Shown here: positions 21,765-33,874 of the stretch, piece after piece
Position numbering within the stretch: position 1 is the first letter of the stretch
How the letters are laid out: each line of letters begins with the position of its first letter
Source of the DNA: Gliomastix tumulicola
Lineage: Eukaryota > Ascomycota > Sordariomycetes > Hypocreales > Bionectriaceae
Reading direction: 5' to 3'
NCBI GenBank assembly: GCA_001599755.1
Contig: BCHX01000004.1
Span: 248,001 to 312,000, forward strand
Length of the DNA stretch: 64,000 bases
Translations under genes and position numbers: made by a program
Notes under the pieces: model-generated
Databases searched by the model: none
Told to the model about the DNA's origin: nothing
Seen by the model: the letters and a program-made list of their open reading frames with translations, nothing else

Positions 21765-22331
21765 ATGGCTCCTTCTCTCCACCCCTCCCTCGACAATGGC
21801 ATCACCAAGGGCGACGCCAACTTTGCCGGCGGCGTCCTCAAGTGCCACTGCTCCTCCGACCCCGTCGAGGTCACCCTCAAGAGCAACGTAGCCCACAACC
21901 ACGCCTGCGGCTGCTCCAAGTGCTGGAAGCCCAAGGGCGCCCTCTTCTCCATCGTGGGCGTCATCGCCCGCGATCAGCTCGCCGTCACCGCCAACGAGTC
22001 CAAGCTGTCCATCGTCGACGCGTCTGCCGCCATCCAGCGCCACGCCTGCAGCTCCTGCGGCGTCCACCTGTACGGCCGCATCGAGACGGAGCACCCCTTC
22101 AAGGGTCTGGACTTTGTCCACGTCGAGCTGTCCGACGCTAAGGGGTGGCAGGAGCCCCAGTTTGCTGCCTTTGTCTCGTCTATCATTGAGCAGGGCTTTG
22201 ATCCTTCGGGCATTGATGAGGTCCGGGGGAAGCTCAAGTCCGTGGGACTGGAGACGTACGATGCTCTCAGCCCGCCACTCATGGACGCCATTGCCACCTA
22301 CAATGGCAAGAAGGCTGGTCTTCTCAAATAG
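21765..22331 (+). CDS. Glutathione-dependent formaldehyde-activating enzyme (GFA), S-(hydroxymethyl)glutathione synthase
   Basis: A single exon of 188 aa, the usual length for this family (about 190). It has the paired zinc-binding motifs of the GFA/CENP-V fold: LKCHCSS near residue 25, HACGCSKCWKPKGALFS near residue 46, and RHACSSCGVHLYGRIE near residue 93. It brings glutathione and formaldehyde together so that formaldehyde dehydrogenase can oxidise the adduct, and acts in the cytosol. A further upstream in-frame ATG exists at 21657, but the ATG at 21765 starts with the family-like MAPSLHPSLDNG. It is convergent with the NACHT gene; only 147 nt separate the two stop codons. Confidence 0.9.
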   Translation: MAPSLHPSLDNGITKGDANFAGGVLKCHCSSDPVEVTLKSNVAHNHACGCSKCWKPKGALFSIVGVIARDQLAVTANESKLSIVDASAAIQRHACSSCGVHLYGRIETEHPFKGLDFVHVELSDAKGWQEPQFAAFVSSIIEQGFDPSGIDEVRGKLKSVGLETYDALSPPLMDAIATYNGKKAGLLK

Positions 22332-22478
22332 ATAAAAAGTCCATAGGTGTATGCGAAGCAACGACAGATTTGAGCTTCCAGTTCCCCGCTGCAGTTCCCC
22401 GGCTCTTTGTGCATGTTCGGCAGGCCGTGTAGCCACAGCACTAAATTGACGAAATGCATGTAGTTTGCGACAGCGTCG

Positions 22479-25400
22479 TTATTTCGATGGCGCTGTGAGG
22501 CTTGTGCTTCCACTAGAAGGTATCGCCGAACTCGAGCCGGACGCAGAACTTGCCCTGATACTCGAGGAAGAGGACAGAAGGGCGCTGGGGAGGTTGAAAC
22601 GGCGCTTGGGTGGCATCCCCAGAAGAATGCCACCGGCCGATATGTCAAGAGGGGCTTGCGTTGTAGCCTGGGACCCTTTGCGAGGCGACTTGAGTTTCGA
22701 AACCAGCTTTTCCCATACCCGCGGCTCTTCTATGTCCGTTCCGTGCTGTATTTTCACAACCCGCTGCTGGCAGCTCGGATGTTTCCCATGCAGGGACTGG
22801 CCCGAGCATTCAGAGAATAGCTCCGGCGTTATATCCAGGTACAACTCATTGATAAATCGCCAGCGGTAGGCTGTCTTGGCCCCCCGCTTCTCGATAATCC
22901 TTTCAAGATCAGTACCAGCCACTGCAAGTATGTCGCGGCCTGATGGCATGTCTCCGTTCCAGTAGCATTTCATGCACTGATTTCTCCCTGCTTGACTAGG
23001 GGGCACAGGTTTCAGGAGATCACCGAAGCCTGTTCCAAAAAGAGTCGGGGCATGGATTTCTCGGGCGAGCTTGACCCAGCCCTCTCCATCCGCTTGGAGT
23101 GTAGTTGCTCGCGGAGAAATGCGATTAGACTGCATGGCGATGTCCTTGAAGTCGAATCCCTCCATCTGTGTCCATGGGGAGGCCCGAATGCCGTACCCAA
23201 CGCTGCTGTCCCTCTTGTCTACCTGCTGGTCGAAGATCTGCTCGAGGATGTGGATAGCATATTTGATAGTGTCGACAAGGTGGACGTATTCCTCGACGTC
23301 GGGCCTGTCCAGCTTCCGGCGAACACGTAACTCGGTGTTAAGAGGATCGACCAAGGTAGCCAACGCGGCCTTTGGCCCGCCATCGCCTCCTGCTAGATGC
23401 AGGTCCCCTGGTTTCAAGATTGATAGCGTGTCATCGGCGTACGCTAGATTGGCGTGAGTCAAGTGAAGTAGCACGCTAAGGCCATCTACGAGCCAGGCCT
23501 TGCGTGTCTCTATGTCGTGAAGTACAACGAACTGTTCGCCAATGTCATCGAGTTGCTTGCGATAGTCGTTTCCAAGGACTCTGAGAGGCTTGTCTCTGGT
23601 GCCACGTACAAAGGTGCCACTGACGCTGATGTACTTTCCAGCTGATATAGAGACCTTCTCCAGAACAAAGCCGGGAGATGGTTCGCTAAGTCGTGACCAG
23701 CCAATCTTATGATTTGCGCCGATGCCTCCTTTTCATTAATGGCATAATTAGTAATTTTCTTAAACAAGAGAGGACCATTTCCCACTTCATGTATTCACAA
23801 AACGCACTTACCTGTGTTCTGGTTAACATTTGCCGCCCATCCAACAACGTGTCGCGCGTAGTGAATATCATCAGGCTGCAAACGGTCTGACAATGCTGCC
23901 TTAGTAGTCAAGGGAATGCGTTGATCAGCGAAAGAGATGCGAGAACCGTCGTCATTGCAAATCAGATGCCAGATTATGCAGCCGTCTTCTAGCAGTGTCG
24001 GGTAAAGGAGTGTCGAGTGCCCCTTCACAATCAAGTTATCGCCAAAGAGTGCGATTCTATCAGCAGAGGCCAGGGCTGCCATCATGTCAAAAGGTATTTC
24101 TAGCCCGGGAATTTTGGAGCATCGTGCCAGCACTGGGTAGCCCTTAATGACTGCGCAATGGCGGAAAAGTTGCTGCCAACAGCCTCCCGTGGAGTGTTCC
24201 AGGACATCGCTAGGACGTTCGCTCTCAAATGTGACTGCACAGGTAACAGTGCCAACATGCTCAACCTCAAGCCCACCTAGCCTTAGAGATGGTCGAAAGG
24301 AGCCATCGATGCTACTCGTAACCTTCTGCGAGGGCTTGGCAACATTACGTGAGATGCCCCGATCAAGGGTCGGCGTTTGGAGAGCCGTAGAAACCCAAAA
24401 GAGTTGCTCCGTGACTTCAGCCAGGCCATATCTTGTCCCGGTTGCCTTGAAGATAATGGAACGCCCGTGCAGTTCTACTGCAATATCCGTTGCATCGGGT
24501 AGCGTGCCTTTGACCTGGTCAATCCTGTCGATTCCTCCAGTACAAAAACATTGTCACTCAAAGAAAAGCACGACTCACATATGTGATGGTGATCTGGCGC
24601 TTCGGCCAAATTGTCCAAGAGCTTGACTACATGAGCACCCGACGAAGGCCAAATTTGCTCCATGTACTCTTTACAAGGAAGCGCCTGGACAAATTGCTCG
24701 TCTCCCGTCAAGGTGATAACCCGACTCACAATTGAATGACGGTCTTGCTCTGGGTACTCTTGGTCCCGAATGAAGCCAATCAGGTCCAAGCTCAGATCAA
24801 AATTCACCGTATATATCGGTGGCTTCCTGCGACGACTGACTCGGTGCTTCTGCTTCTGTTCTTGAGGTGTGATTGACTCCAGCGTGTTAAGAAGCCACTC
24901 CCGGTGTTTGTCCATCTGAGACGCCTGTACGTCCATCATCGCCATCTGACGCTGCACTGTTGATACGAGCCATTGGTAGGCTTGCGACTTGCGCAGACTG
25001 TCGTGCCCGAAGCTCAATTTATCACCCCATGGATCTGGTTCTGGCCGATAGTCTTCCAGAGATCCTATGTGCTCAATGTTTGAGTTTCAGGTATCTATGG
25101 TATGCTTGACTCCGTAGAGTGAGGGAGAAGCGGAGATTTCTCCTCTAGCAATCACCTCGTCGTCCTGAAGACTGTCGTCATGAGAGGAAGCTGACCCTTC
25201 GCTTAGGTTGAACTTCGGTGGCTCTTGTTGCCCTTCACAGATGACTTTCGCGATTTCCCTTGAGACAGTTGTCAGATAAAGCCACGGCCATGATATTCAG
25301 CTGAATACTTACTTGTGATACTTGTGAGCGACGTACATCATGTTTTGATGGTCTTGACTGAACCCTTGGTGGCCAAGCCTGACAGCAAATTCTTGGAGGC

Positions 25401-27665
25401 GCAAAGCTAACAGAGGCTCCACGACGCTCTCTCTCATATTCGGGCTCTTGAAGTCCTGCAAGAGCTCATTCTGAAGTGCATTGGTGTACACATCTTGGGA
25501 ATCTGCAATGCTTCCGGCATCAGAATAATCGTCGTCTGGTTGATCATGCTTGTCACTGGCTGTTGGTAGCCCATCTCTTGCTTGATTTGTACTCGTTGGT
25601 GCAGTAGAAACCAACTCAGAGCTGAAGACTGACCCCAGCGTATCCGGAACCGAGCTCCTAGAAGCACTGGGGCCCGTCTCAAAAATGTTCGATATTGTGC
25701 CAGCTCCTCTGGCAGGCTCATCCTTGTTGGAACTCGTGGCGCTTGTATCGGCGTTTTTAGATGCGTGCACACCAGGATATTCGCCATCAGGTTTCTCTTG
25801 ACGTGCTCTTGATTGAACCTGAGAGCTGTTCGGGTTCTGTTCCATTCCACGCGTGTCCGGCGCCTCTATTTTCACATCTTCTTTCTCCTTGGACCAGCCC
25901 CAGTGCTCCGCCAGATTATGAACCTGGAAGGCGTCATTTTCAAGAGCCTGTCTATTCTCGATCAGGAATTGGCGTATGTCCAGAACGAGACTTCGTAGTC
26001 CATCACTGGATGAATTTTCCTATGGCCATTAGTTTCGCCCTCCCCTATTACTGACAACTATAATCTCACCTTGAGCAAGGTCTCCAATCTTTTCATGGAG
26101 CGAATAGCATCGCCTATGCGCTTAATTCGACTCAATGCCTCAATCCAATGAAGCAACTCCCCCCGAAAGAATTCGTCGACTGCCCTGAGTGCTTGAGGGT
26201 CGATCGGAGCATGAAAAGGGACACTGAAGGCATCGCAGAAGTGGTCGATCCAGTAAACGCACGAGTATCGTATCGCTGTCGCCCAGTCGAGGACTGGGCC
26301 TTCCTTGATTCGGACTCGATCTTGACCTATATCACGGGTGTCGGGCCGCAGCATTGACCACGCCCTTGACATTCCATCCAATGACGTCGTGAAGAAGTCG
26401 CGGTGAGCAGCTCTATGGCCAGAGCCAAAAACCACGCTGCTTCTTCTCAAGTATTCCGTAGCTACCGTATGAACAAGAAAGACGTATTCGCCTCGGCGCT
26501 CGAGGAATGGAGCGCACATGTCCACGATTCTTCTTATATCCCCCCGCCCGAGTAATAACGGCGTGTGCAATTCAGTCAGGATGTCGAGCTCAGCTAGCCG
26601 AAGGGGTCGGTATGCTACGGCAGCGAAGGAAAGGCACAGCGAGATCATCGGGTGGGAGTCTGGAACTTTCTGCAGCACAGAACCGTAGAAAGATTCCAGC
26701 TCTGGTGGCATACCCTTCACTCTAAGGAGCAGTTCCCGATGGCTGTCTCCACGCAGAATCTTTTTGTGAAGCTCGGCAACAGCAAGTTGAACCCAGAGGA
26801 AGTTGCCCTGAGCCCCCTCGATTATATAGTCCCGTAGCAGATGCTTGAGCTCCCCTAGATTCACTGCCGACACAATCTTTGCCGTTTCTGAGTCGATGAA
26901 ATGCCCGATGTAAGACGCCGTCCCTGGCGTATTCATAGTGATACTGGTATGCATCTTGGCATCATCCGAAGCTAGCTTCGCCACGATTTCGGGAAAGGGG
27001 CGGCTAGAAACGAGCCACTTGACGTGAGGCAGTTCGGAGGTATTTTCCACAATAAAGTCAAGAAGTTGAGACAAGCCTTCATTGCACTCATCGAGGCCAT
27101 CGATCACAATGTATGCTCTCGATAATCCTTCCTCTTGCAGCATGTCCTTCAAAAGTTTCGACCACAAAGAGAAATCAAGAGGCTCCGAGCCAGATATCCC
27201 GTAGCTTTGCCGTAAATGCGTGATGAAAGATGGGTTCTTGACACCGAGGGGATGGACCAGGCCTCGTAATACAGCCGTGCTGTTATTCAGATTCCGGTCG
27301 CTGCCATCGCAGAAGAAGTAGGAAAGGACGGTAGTAAACTGCCCATGTTGTTCAGACTCTAACCGTTGTTCCAGCTTGTCAACAACGGTAGTCAGAAGTG
27401 TCGTCTTTCCTTGGCCAGGTGAGCCTTTGATCCATAGAAGTCTGGCTTCATCGTTATAGTACCATCGTTGGAAGTCTTCTTGCTCGAAAATCCAGCTGGA
27501 CGAAGCCATCACCACGGTGCCTGCAATCAGTTGGATGCGCTCTTTCTCAAAACGTGGGTCCGTCGAGTGCGGATTGAGAAGATATTCCTCCAGTTCCTGA
27601 CTAGGCTGCCTTCGACGGCTTGATTCCCGCAGATGATTGATCCAGACCTCATCGAGCAGGGCCAT
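22479..27665 (-). CDS. NACHT (STAND) protein fused to a large uncharacterised fungal C-terminal region; model has two unresolved breaks
   Basis: Clear exons are 27665-26070, 26019-25313, 25258 to about 24560, about 24510 to 23812 and 23728-22479, together about 1640 aa. The first carries a NACHT ATPase: Walker A GSPGQGKTTL (residues 81-90), Walker B IVIDGLDEC (about 186-194) and the usual downstream helical part. Exon 2 is a Ser/Asp-rich linker. The remaining 850 residues match a widespread but unnamed fungal family: DSLRKSQAYQWL, VITLTGDEQFVQAL, WPSSGAHVVKLL, LEIPFDMMAALA, FVVLHDIETRKAWLVDG, SPWTQMEGFDFKDIA and LFGTGFGDLL, then a Ser-rich tail. Two problems: an in-frame TGA at 25087-25089 with no strong intron around it, and a frame change near 24500-24560 that a GTGAGT/ACAG intron of 54 nt does not repair. 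Either non-standard introns or decay explains this. Fungal NACHT proteins are often self/non-self recognition factors. Confidence 0.65.
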
Positions 27666-28650
27666 TGTTGTAACGACTGCAAGGTCTTGGGAACGAACGT
27701 GTCCGAACTAGAGATAGACTCGAGTATGAGGCCACCGTCCGTCCTGTACGTCAAAGCTACGCGCGCGTACCACTAATGCCAAGTTAGTCATTACATGGTC
27801 CTATTTTTCAGATCACTAGGCGTCTCCAAGCCAGGGGACTAGAGAGTAAACCACTCTCTGTATCTAAGGCTGTGTCTTGACAGCCCGAAGGTCCCCTATA
27901 CAAGGAACTTACAAAGAATGACCGCAAAGCTACAGTCACATCTAACCCAGTAGGCTCCAGGAGAATTGCTGTTGGGAGACAGGAGGGGTAGATGACAGGG
28001 AAGCTAGCTTCTGAGATGGCGTAACGAGTAAAGTGGATGGCAAGTATGTCTCCTCAAAGGGAAGCCAATTCAATGAAAGATGGCAGTTTATCTCGACAGG
28101 CGACTCGGCGGGCTGGCTTGCTTGGATTGTACTGCAAAGGCCGTGAGACAGCAGATTGCATCACACCTTTGCTCTGTTCCGTGGCGAGATATTTCTGCGG
28201 TCAGCTTTCTACACTTTATTGCTGACCCATACAAGAAGCAGGTCTGACGTGGCCAGTGGGCCTGTACTAGTGCTGTGCAGTTGGCTTGGCAGCAACAGTA
28301 CCAAGGGTCCCCCGTGAGACTGAGCCGAGCACGTCGCTGAACGCTATTGGACAGAGACTCCTGATAGAAGGTACGCGTGTCTAGTCCATGATTTTCTCGC
28401 AATATCGTTGGCATTGTTCACTTTCCAAGTCCGGAAGTTCCTAACGTGTCTAAACTGTCAAGCGGCAACATGGACCCCCCTCACGTTCAGGCTTGAATGG
28501 TTCGCTCAGGCAATGGTTCGCTATAAGACATCGGGGCCCAGTCGCCTTACCCAAGTACCATATCGTACCCTGATGTACCGATCATGTGCCCAAGCAAGGC
28601 GTCCAAACGCGCCTTTCCCTCTCTTTATGCGAATTTAGTTCGGCATTGTC
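27666..28650. other. Intergenic
   Basis: It lies between the NACHT gene start and the sugar-transporter stop. I looked for an upstream N-terminal effector domain (HeLo, Goodbye or similar) for the NACHT gene and saw none. Confidence 0.45.
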
Positions 28651-30401
28651 TTAATACACACGAGACATGTCAATGTCCTCCAATTTCTTGTTTGCCGTCT
28701 CCGGTACCAGAAAGAAGCTAAAAATGGCGGCCAAGAAACAGAAGGCAGCGAAGAATATAAATGTTCCGTACTTGATATCCTCAATCATCGGCGGCACGAC
28801 CACACCCTTGAAGATGGTCAGTAACAGTGATTTGAGAGACCTCAGATAATAACTCACAATGACAAAGTTGGCAAGCCAGCTGACAGCCACGGCCAAGCCC
28901 ACACCTTTGGCCCTGTTCATGTTGTCGAAAACCTCGGAAGGCAGAGTCCATATGAGAGGACCGTAGGTCAATCCAAAGATGATGACATAAAGATCTAGCG
29001 CGGGATGCAATCAGTAGAGTCCCAGTCAATTTACAACGCACGCTTGGGGAACCTCACAGACAAAGGCAACGCATGTCCAGGCTGCAGCAGGATTCTCAGG
29101 CCAGGCATCACCGAAAGCGCCGTAAATACCAGACATCACAGCGTGAGCCGTGCCCATTCCGACGGCGCCCCAGATCGCCAGGCCTCGACGGCCGAGCCTG
29201 TCGATGTACATCATAGCTGGCACTACGCCAACAAGCTGCCCAATGTTGATCATGCCGCTGAGGATCAGGCTCATCTCGTACGGCTGTCCAAGGCTGGTGA
29301 AGAGGATGGGCGCATAGTAGACAAACGCATTGATGCCGCTGAACTGGGTGAAGAAGCATATTCCGCAGGCGACAATCGTTCTTTTGCGGACGTTCTTGTC
29401 TTTGATGAGGTCCATCCAACGTAGAAACTCGAGCTTGGCGGGAGTAGCATTCGGATGCTTGGTCTTGTCGAAGTCACGGTGAGACGCAACTTCATGGATG
29501 ATGCCCTGCCACTCAGATTGCACATTGTGATCGGTGTCAGGCAGCTGACGGAGCTTTGTGAGAGCTTGAAGAGAGTGCTCGTGTCGGTCAGCCATCACAA
29601 GCCACCGTGGCGATTCGGGGAAGAAGCAGATTCCCACACCAAGGAGCGTGGCGGAGACCATCTGCAGACCGAAGGGCACCCGGAATGATGCTGAACCATC
29701 CATCTCCTTAGTCCCGTATGTCACCCAGTACGACACAATGGCGCCGATGACAATGGTGAGCTCCTCTAATACCATCAATGATCCACGCATCTCCGCAGGT
29801 GCAATCTCCGAGATATACAGTGGTGCACCCATAGCAAGTGTGCCAACGCCAATGCCACCGATGGCACGACCTGCAACGAGGGTGCCGTAGTTCATGGCAG
29901 CCGTCTGTATGACAGCGCCGACGTCGAAAAAGGCCACTGCGACGATGAGAGCCGTCTTGCGAGAGTACCGATCTGCGATGTACGGGTAGAATAGACAGCC
30001 CAGGAAGCCGCCGAGGACGAGCATGCCCGTCATGAAGCCAACGTTGAAGCCGTAGTTGGATGCCGAGGGGTGGCATTCCGGGTACTGAGACTGGAACTGG
30101 GGCATGACGAGAATGAGTGAGATAACGCCTTGGTCTACACGAGTGTGTTGTTAGTAGGGAAACAAGACAAAGAGCTTGAGACAGGGACCCCACCATAACC
30201 GTAAGAAAAACCGCCCATGGATGCTAGGAGTGCTGCGCCAAAGACGAAAGGCGACTTGACCCATGATGAGATGCCGTTCATGCCCGAGGTGACATTGTCG
30301 ACGGCCTCCTCGGAGCCGTCATCTTTAGAAGAATGTATATGGCCGTGTTCTTCGTGCTCGAGGCTGACATGGCCTTTCTCCGTGTCGTGAGCGGAAGCCA
30401 T
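28651..30401 (-). CDS. MFS sugar transporter
   Basis: Four exons (30401-30194, 30134-29058, 28994-28858, 28806-28651) join in phase to give 525 aa, the normal size. The junctions rebuild GFSYGYDQGVIS and VAFVYLYVIIFGLTYGPLIW, both conserved. Sugar-porter signatures are present: GRAIGGIGVGTLAMGAPLYISEIAP, PESPRWL, QFSGINAFVYYAP, DRLGRR and the closing PETANKKLEDID. Twelve hydrophobic segments fit the sequence. It would carry a sugar or a related acid across the plasma membrane; the substrate is not predictable. The cytosolic N-terminus is His/Glu-rich. It is divergent from the PhyH-type dioxygenase gene, sharing a 701-nt upstream region, and a Zn2Cys6 regulator lies just beyond, so the three may form one uptake-and-oxidation unit. 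Confidence 0.92.
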
Positions 30402-31102
30402 GGCTGTTTGAAAAGAGATGGCTCCTGATAAGTCTCCCGCGTACAGATTTGGGGTGGTTCAAGGAGCGTATGATGTCTCAGAAGAGATGTAAAAAGCACA
30501 TCATCTTGGTCTTTATATTCACAACCTCACCTATCCCATAACCCGACGGGCGAGACGGGAAAAGCGAGATGGATAAAAGGAAAAATTGAAGATGATGGGG
30601 GTTTGCTCAGTGTTGCTCATGATCACAGGTAGGAGGGCGGATGGACGAAGCGTCTCTTGCTTCCCCTCTCTCCCAGATATTCGACCCCGGATCCCCATAC
30701 CAGAGGTTGGGGAAACCTGTTCCGACCACCAGAGACGCCCGATAACAAAGCACGTAGTCCACGTTAGGTCCAGATCCCGTCTCTCCCCCGCATTATCATC
30801 CTCGCCAGGAATACCCCGAGACCAACCCACTCAGTCCCGCGGGTTAACTTCCAAATGTGGTATTTATTTCCTCGGGAATATATGCGAGTGTTAGAGGGGT
30901 GGCGACGGTCACGAGCTTTCGGGGACATCGTGACAGCATCGGAGCGTTATTGGGTCCCAAGAATTGTACCCGACGGTTTTATACCGCCCAGATATCGACT
31001 TATTTAAGCCGCTACATGTGTTCTCGTCTTCAGAGTCGCAGACACCACAGTCTAGCTTCAAAAAAAGAAAAATCCTGCAATCGACCTTCCCCGATCTCTG
31101 TA
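30402..31102. promoter_or_regulatory. Divergent upstream region of MFS transporter and PhyH dioxygenase
   Basis: 701 nt lie between the two ATGs. The transporter side is A/G-rich. Near 30998-31010 a TTATTTAAG string could serve the dioxygenase. Shared control is inferred from the arrangement only. Confidence 0.4.
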
Positions 31103-32231
31103 ATGCCTGGCTTAACCACTGAACAACACCCCTTCCCCAAGTTGTACGTCAACGATGGGCCACTGGCACCCGACCAGGTCGGCCAGCTGCACAAATCCTA
31201 TCCCTCGGAGCCTCTGGATGTCCTACATTCTCGCTACGAGCGCGACGGCTACCTATTCCTCAAGGGCCTGCTGCCACGTGACAAGGTCCTCGCCGCACGG
31301 GCGGCATACTTCCAGGCCATGGCCTGTACCGACGTTCTCGAGCCTGGGACTGATCCCGTCGAGGGCATCTTCAACAAGTCGGCTGACCCGCTCGACTACC
31401 CAAACATCGGTGCTGGAGCAGCAGCCAACGGTCGTCTCGGCACCACCAGCAAGGCGAATGAGTTCGAGGACATCGCTGTCAAGGCTCACACCGACGAGTG
31501 GTACATCGGCAACCAGGACGGGAGCGTCAAGGGCTTCGCCGACATCCAAGAGCTCCGAGACTTTGTCGCCAAATTCACAGGCTGGGGCGACGACCTTCTT
31601 GGTCTGAAGAGGACGCTACTGCGAAACAACTGCCCGAAGAACAGGGCCATCGGCGTCCACTACGACCAGATCTTCCTCCGCCACGGCGAGCCCACCTCTG
31701 TCACAGCATGGGTGCCCATGGGAGATATCAGCTTGACAGGTGGAGGGCTAATCTACCTCGAGGACGGAGAGGCGCTCGGTGCGCAGATCGAGGGAGAGTT
31801 TGCGGCCAAGGCGCGTGCGGCAGGCATGACAGACGAGGAGATGAAGTACGCCTTCAACAAGAACATGATGGGTACAGGGTTTCTGTGTGATGGGCCAGCG
31901 GACTTTGGTCGGACGCACAGCCGGCGGTGGCTCGTCACCGAATATGAAGCTGGGGACGTCGTTCTGCATAAGCCCCATCAGGTGAGACCCAAGATGTGTG
32001 GCAGATGTTCATCCGAGACTGTCTGTTAACTCCCATGCAGATTCACGCATCCACCATCAATCACGATCCCGAGGGGCGCATCAGACTAGGGACCGACCTC
32101 CGATATGTCAATTCTGCCCGCAAGTACGATGAGGTGAGGGCGTATCCTTTCTTAACCGAGGCTTTCAAGGTGCTGACATCTTTCCTTCACAGAGATGGCT
32201 CAGTCATTTCAGGTTCAACGATGGACTCTAA
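31103..32231 (+). CDS. Phytanoyl-CoA dioxygenase (PhyH) family protein, Fe(II)/2-oxoglutarate dependent
   Basis: Three exons (31103-31981, 32041-32133, 32193-32231) join in phase 0 to give 336 aa; the last exon codes only RWLSHFRFNDGL. The Fe(II) site is visible as His186-x-Asp188 in GVHYDQIFLR, with the distal His295 in the spliced HQ-IHASTINHD. A WVPMGDISLTGGGLIYLEDGE strand pair and a closing RLGTDLRYVN (2-oxoglutarate-binding Arg) complete the jelly-roll core. Enzymes of this family hydroxylate lipids, amino acids or secondary metabolites; the substrate here is unknown. There is no signal or targeting peptide. The frame is open 82 codons upstream, but ATG 31103 starts a family-like N-terminus. 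It is convergent with the Zn2Cys6 gene, with 30 nt between the stop codons, so their 3' UTRs must overlap. Confidence 0.87.
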
Positions 32232-32261
32232 TTTGTACATGAAGCCGCGTCTATTGTTGAA

Positions 32262-33874
32262 CTACATTTCGTTCTTGTCCAGTTCTGTCCACTGTCTTGA
32301 AAGTGACCCTATCAGTGGATCGGTTGACCAAGCTGTCAGATGTCGAACTTGACGGAGAAACTGTACAGTCTTCTCGCGTCCCATCACTCCCTTTATCAGA
32401 TAGCCGCCTGTGTACCGTTGTGAGCATGATATGAATCACCTTAGCGCTCAAGAATAACTCACATAAAGACAGCATATGCGTAGGCAGCAGAAAGGAGTCG
32501 ATGAAGTGCTCGTTCGAGGACGCCAAGCCAATCAGTTTGAATATCATTTTGCAGATAGATTCCTGTAAACGCCGTCAGTGTAGCTCATATTGAGGCGAGA
32601 CAAACATGACGGACTTGAGCTTTTCGGCGTGCCTTGATACCAGTGAGGCCGTTACCAACATTCATATGATCGAGCTTTTCGGCATGGAAAATTGCCAGGG
32701 CTGCGTAGTAATACTGCAATCCCATCACTGAAAGTTGAAAGTCAGCTTAATATCAGGTAAAGAAGTGCAGAATCAGGGGAAACTCACATGTCACGATACT
32801 CATCATGATTATTGTCGGAATCTCCCCGTCCTCCTCGGAACCGGAGTCGTAGACAGGTTCAAAAGACACAGGTTTGGCTTGGTACCATTCGTCGACCTCG
32901 GTCTCAAGATCAGTCCAGTTGTCCTTGGATGACTGTGTGCCCGAGGAAGAAACAGACGCAAGCGAGCACCTGAGGACTCGCGCAAAATGATACACCATCC
33001 GATTTGCATACGCCGAGTCGTTAGTCCGCTTGAACGCCGTGAGACGTGTGAATGCATCAAGATCTCCATCCACAGGCCTCTTCTTCACGAGATATGCGTA
33101 GATGGCCTGTCGCAGGTGAACCCAGCACGCCGCCTCAGCCAGACCTCCCTCAGACGCCACTCGGGCGACCGTCTCCTCAGTAAGCAGATTTCTCGTGCCA
33201 ACAAGATGGTGATGACTAAGATCGGCTTCGAAGTCGCACTCCTCGTATGAGCGTGCAATAACGACCGCTGCGAGAAGCTCGGAGCCGTATGTCTCTGGCG
33301 GCTTCGACAGACTGTCGATAAGATACTCGATGCAGTGATGATTGTATCTGAGGGCGTCGAGGTCCGGAGGCACTCCACGGTGCATGGCGTCGTAACGGCT
33401 CGCAAGGGCGAGAATGCTGTAGAGAAGGACTGGCCTGCTAAAGGCTAAGCGAGGGACGGTGAGGGAGAAATGACGGGCCTCATCACAGGAGTCCATCATA
33501 GGGGCTAGTTGCCGTATGTAAAGCATAAAAAGATGGCCCTGGCGCTCATTCAACCTCAGACCGCCGTTCGAGTTGGGCGGTAGCATGATAGATGTACCAC
33601 TTGGTGCTCCGACCGCTGCTGTATGCGCTCCCCTTTTGCAGATAAGCGCAAGTGGCATAGTAGATCTTTGGCCCGGCGCCGTATGATCAGATCCCTTCAA
33701 TGCGTTCTTAACCTCCGATGACCGTTGTGGCTGCCTAAAGACAAACCTCGATGGCGGCTCACATCGCTCCCCGGTCTCCATGCACCCATAGCATTGGGCG
33801 CCAGCCGTTGGGAAGACGCATTTTCTATGACGGCTCCTGCAAGATCGACAGCCTGTGCGATGCTTCATGGCCAA
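32262..33874 (-). CDS. Zn2Cys6 transcription factor
   Basis: Four exons (33874-32788, 32727-32606, 32562-32463, 32407-32262) join in phase to give 484 aa. The zinc cluster is N-terminal (residues 9-39: CRSCRSRHRKC, then QCYGC and RC). The rest is the helical fungal-specific region: FSRPVLLYSILALASRYDA, NHHCIEYLIDSL, EACWVHLRQAIYAYLVKK and, in the spliced 3' exons, ESICKMIFKLIGLA and GREKTVQFLRQVRHLTAW. The small 3' exons rebuild a C-terminus typical of this family, which supports the model. It is a nuclear regulator. Its position beside the transporter and dioxygenase suggests that it controls them. Confidence 0.85.
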
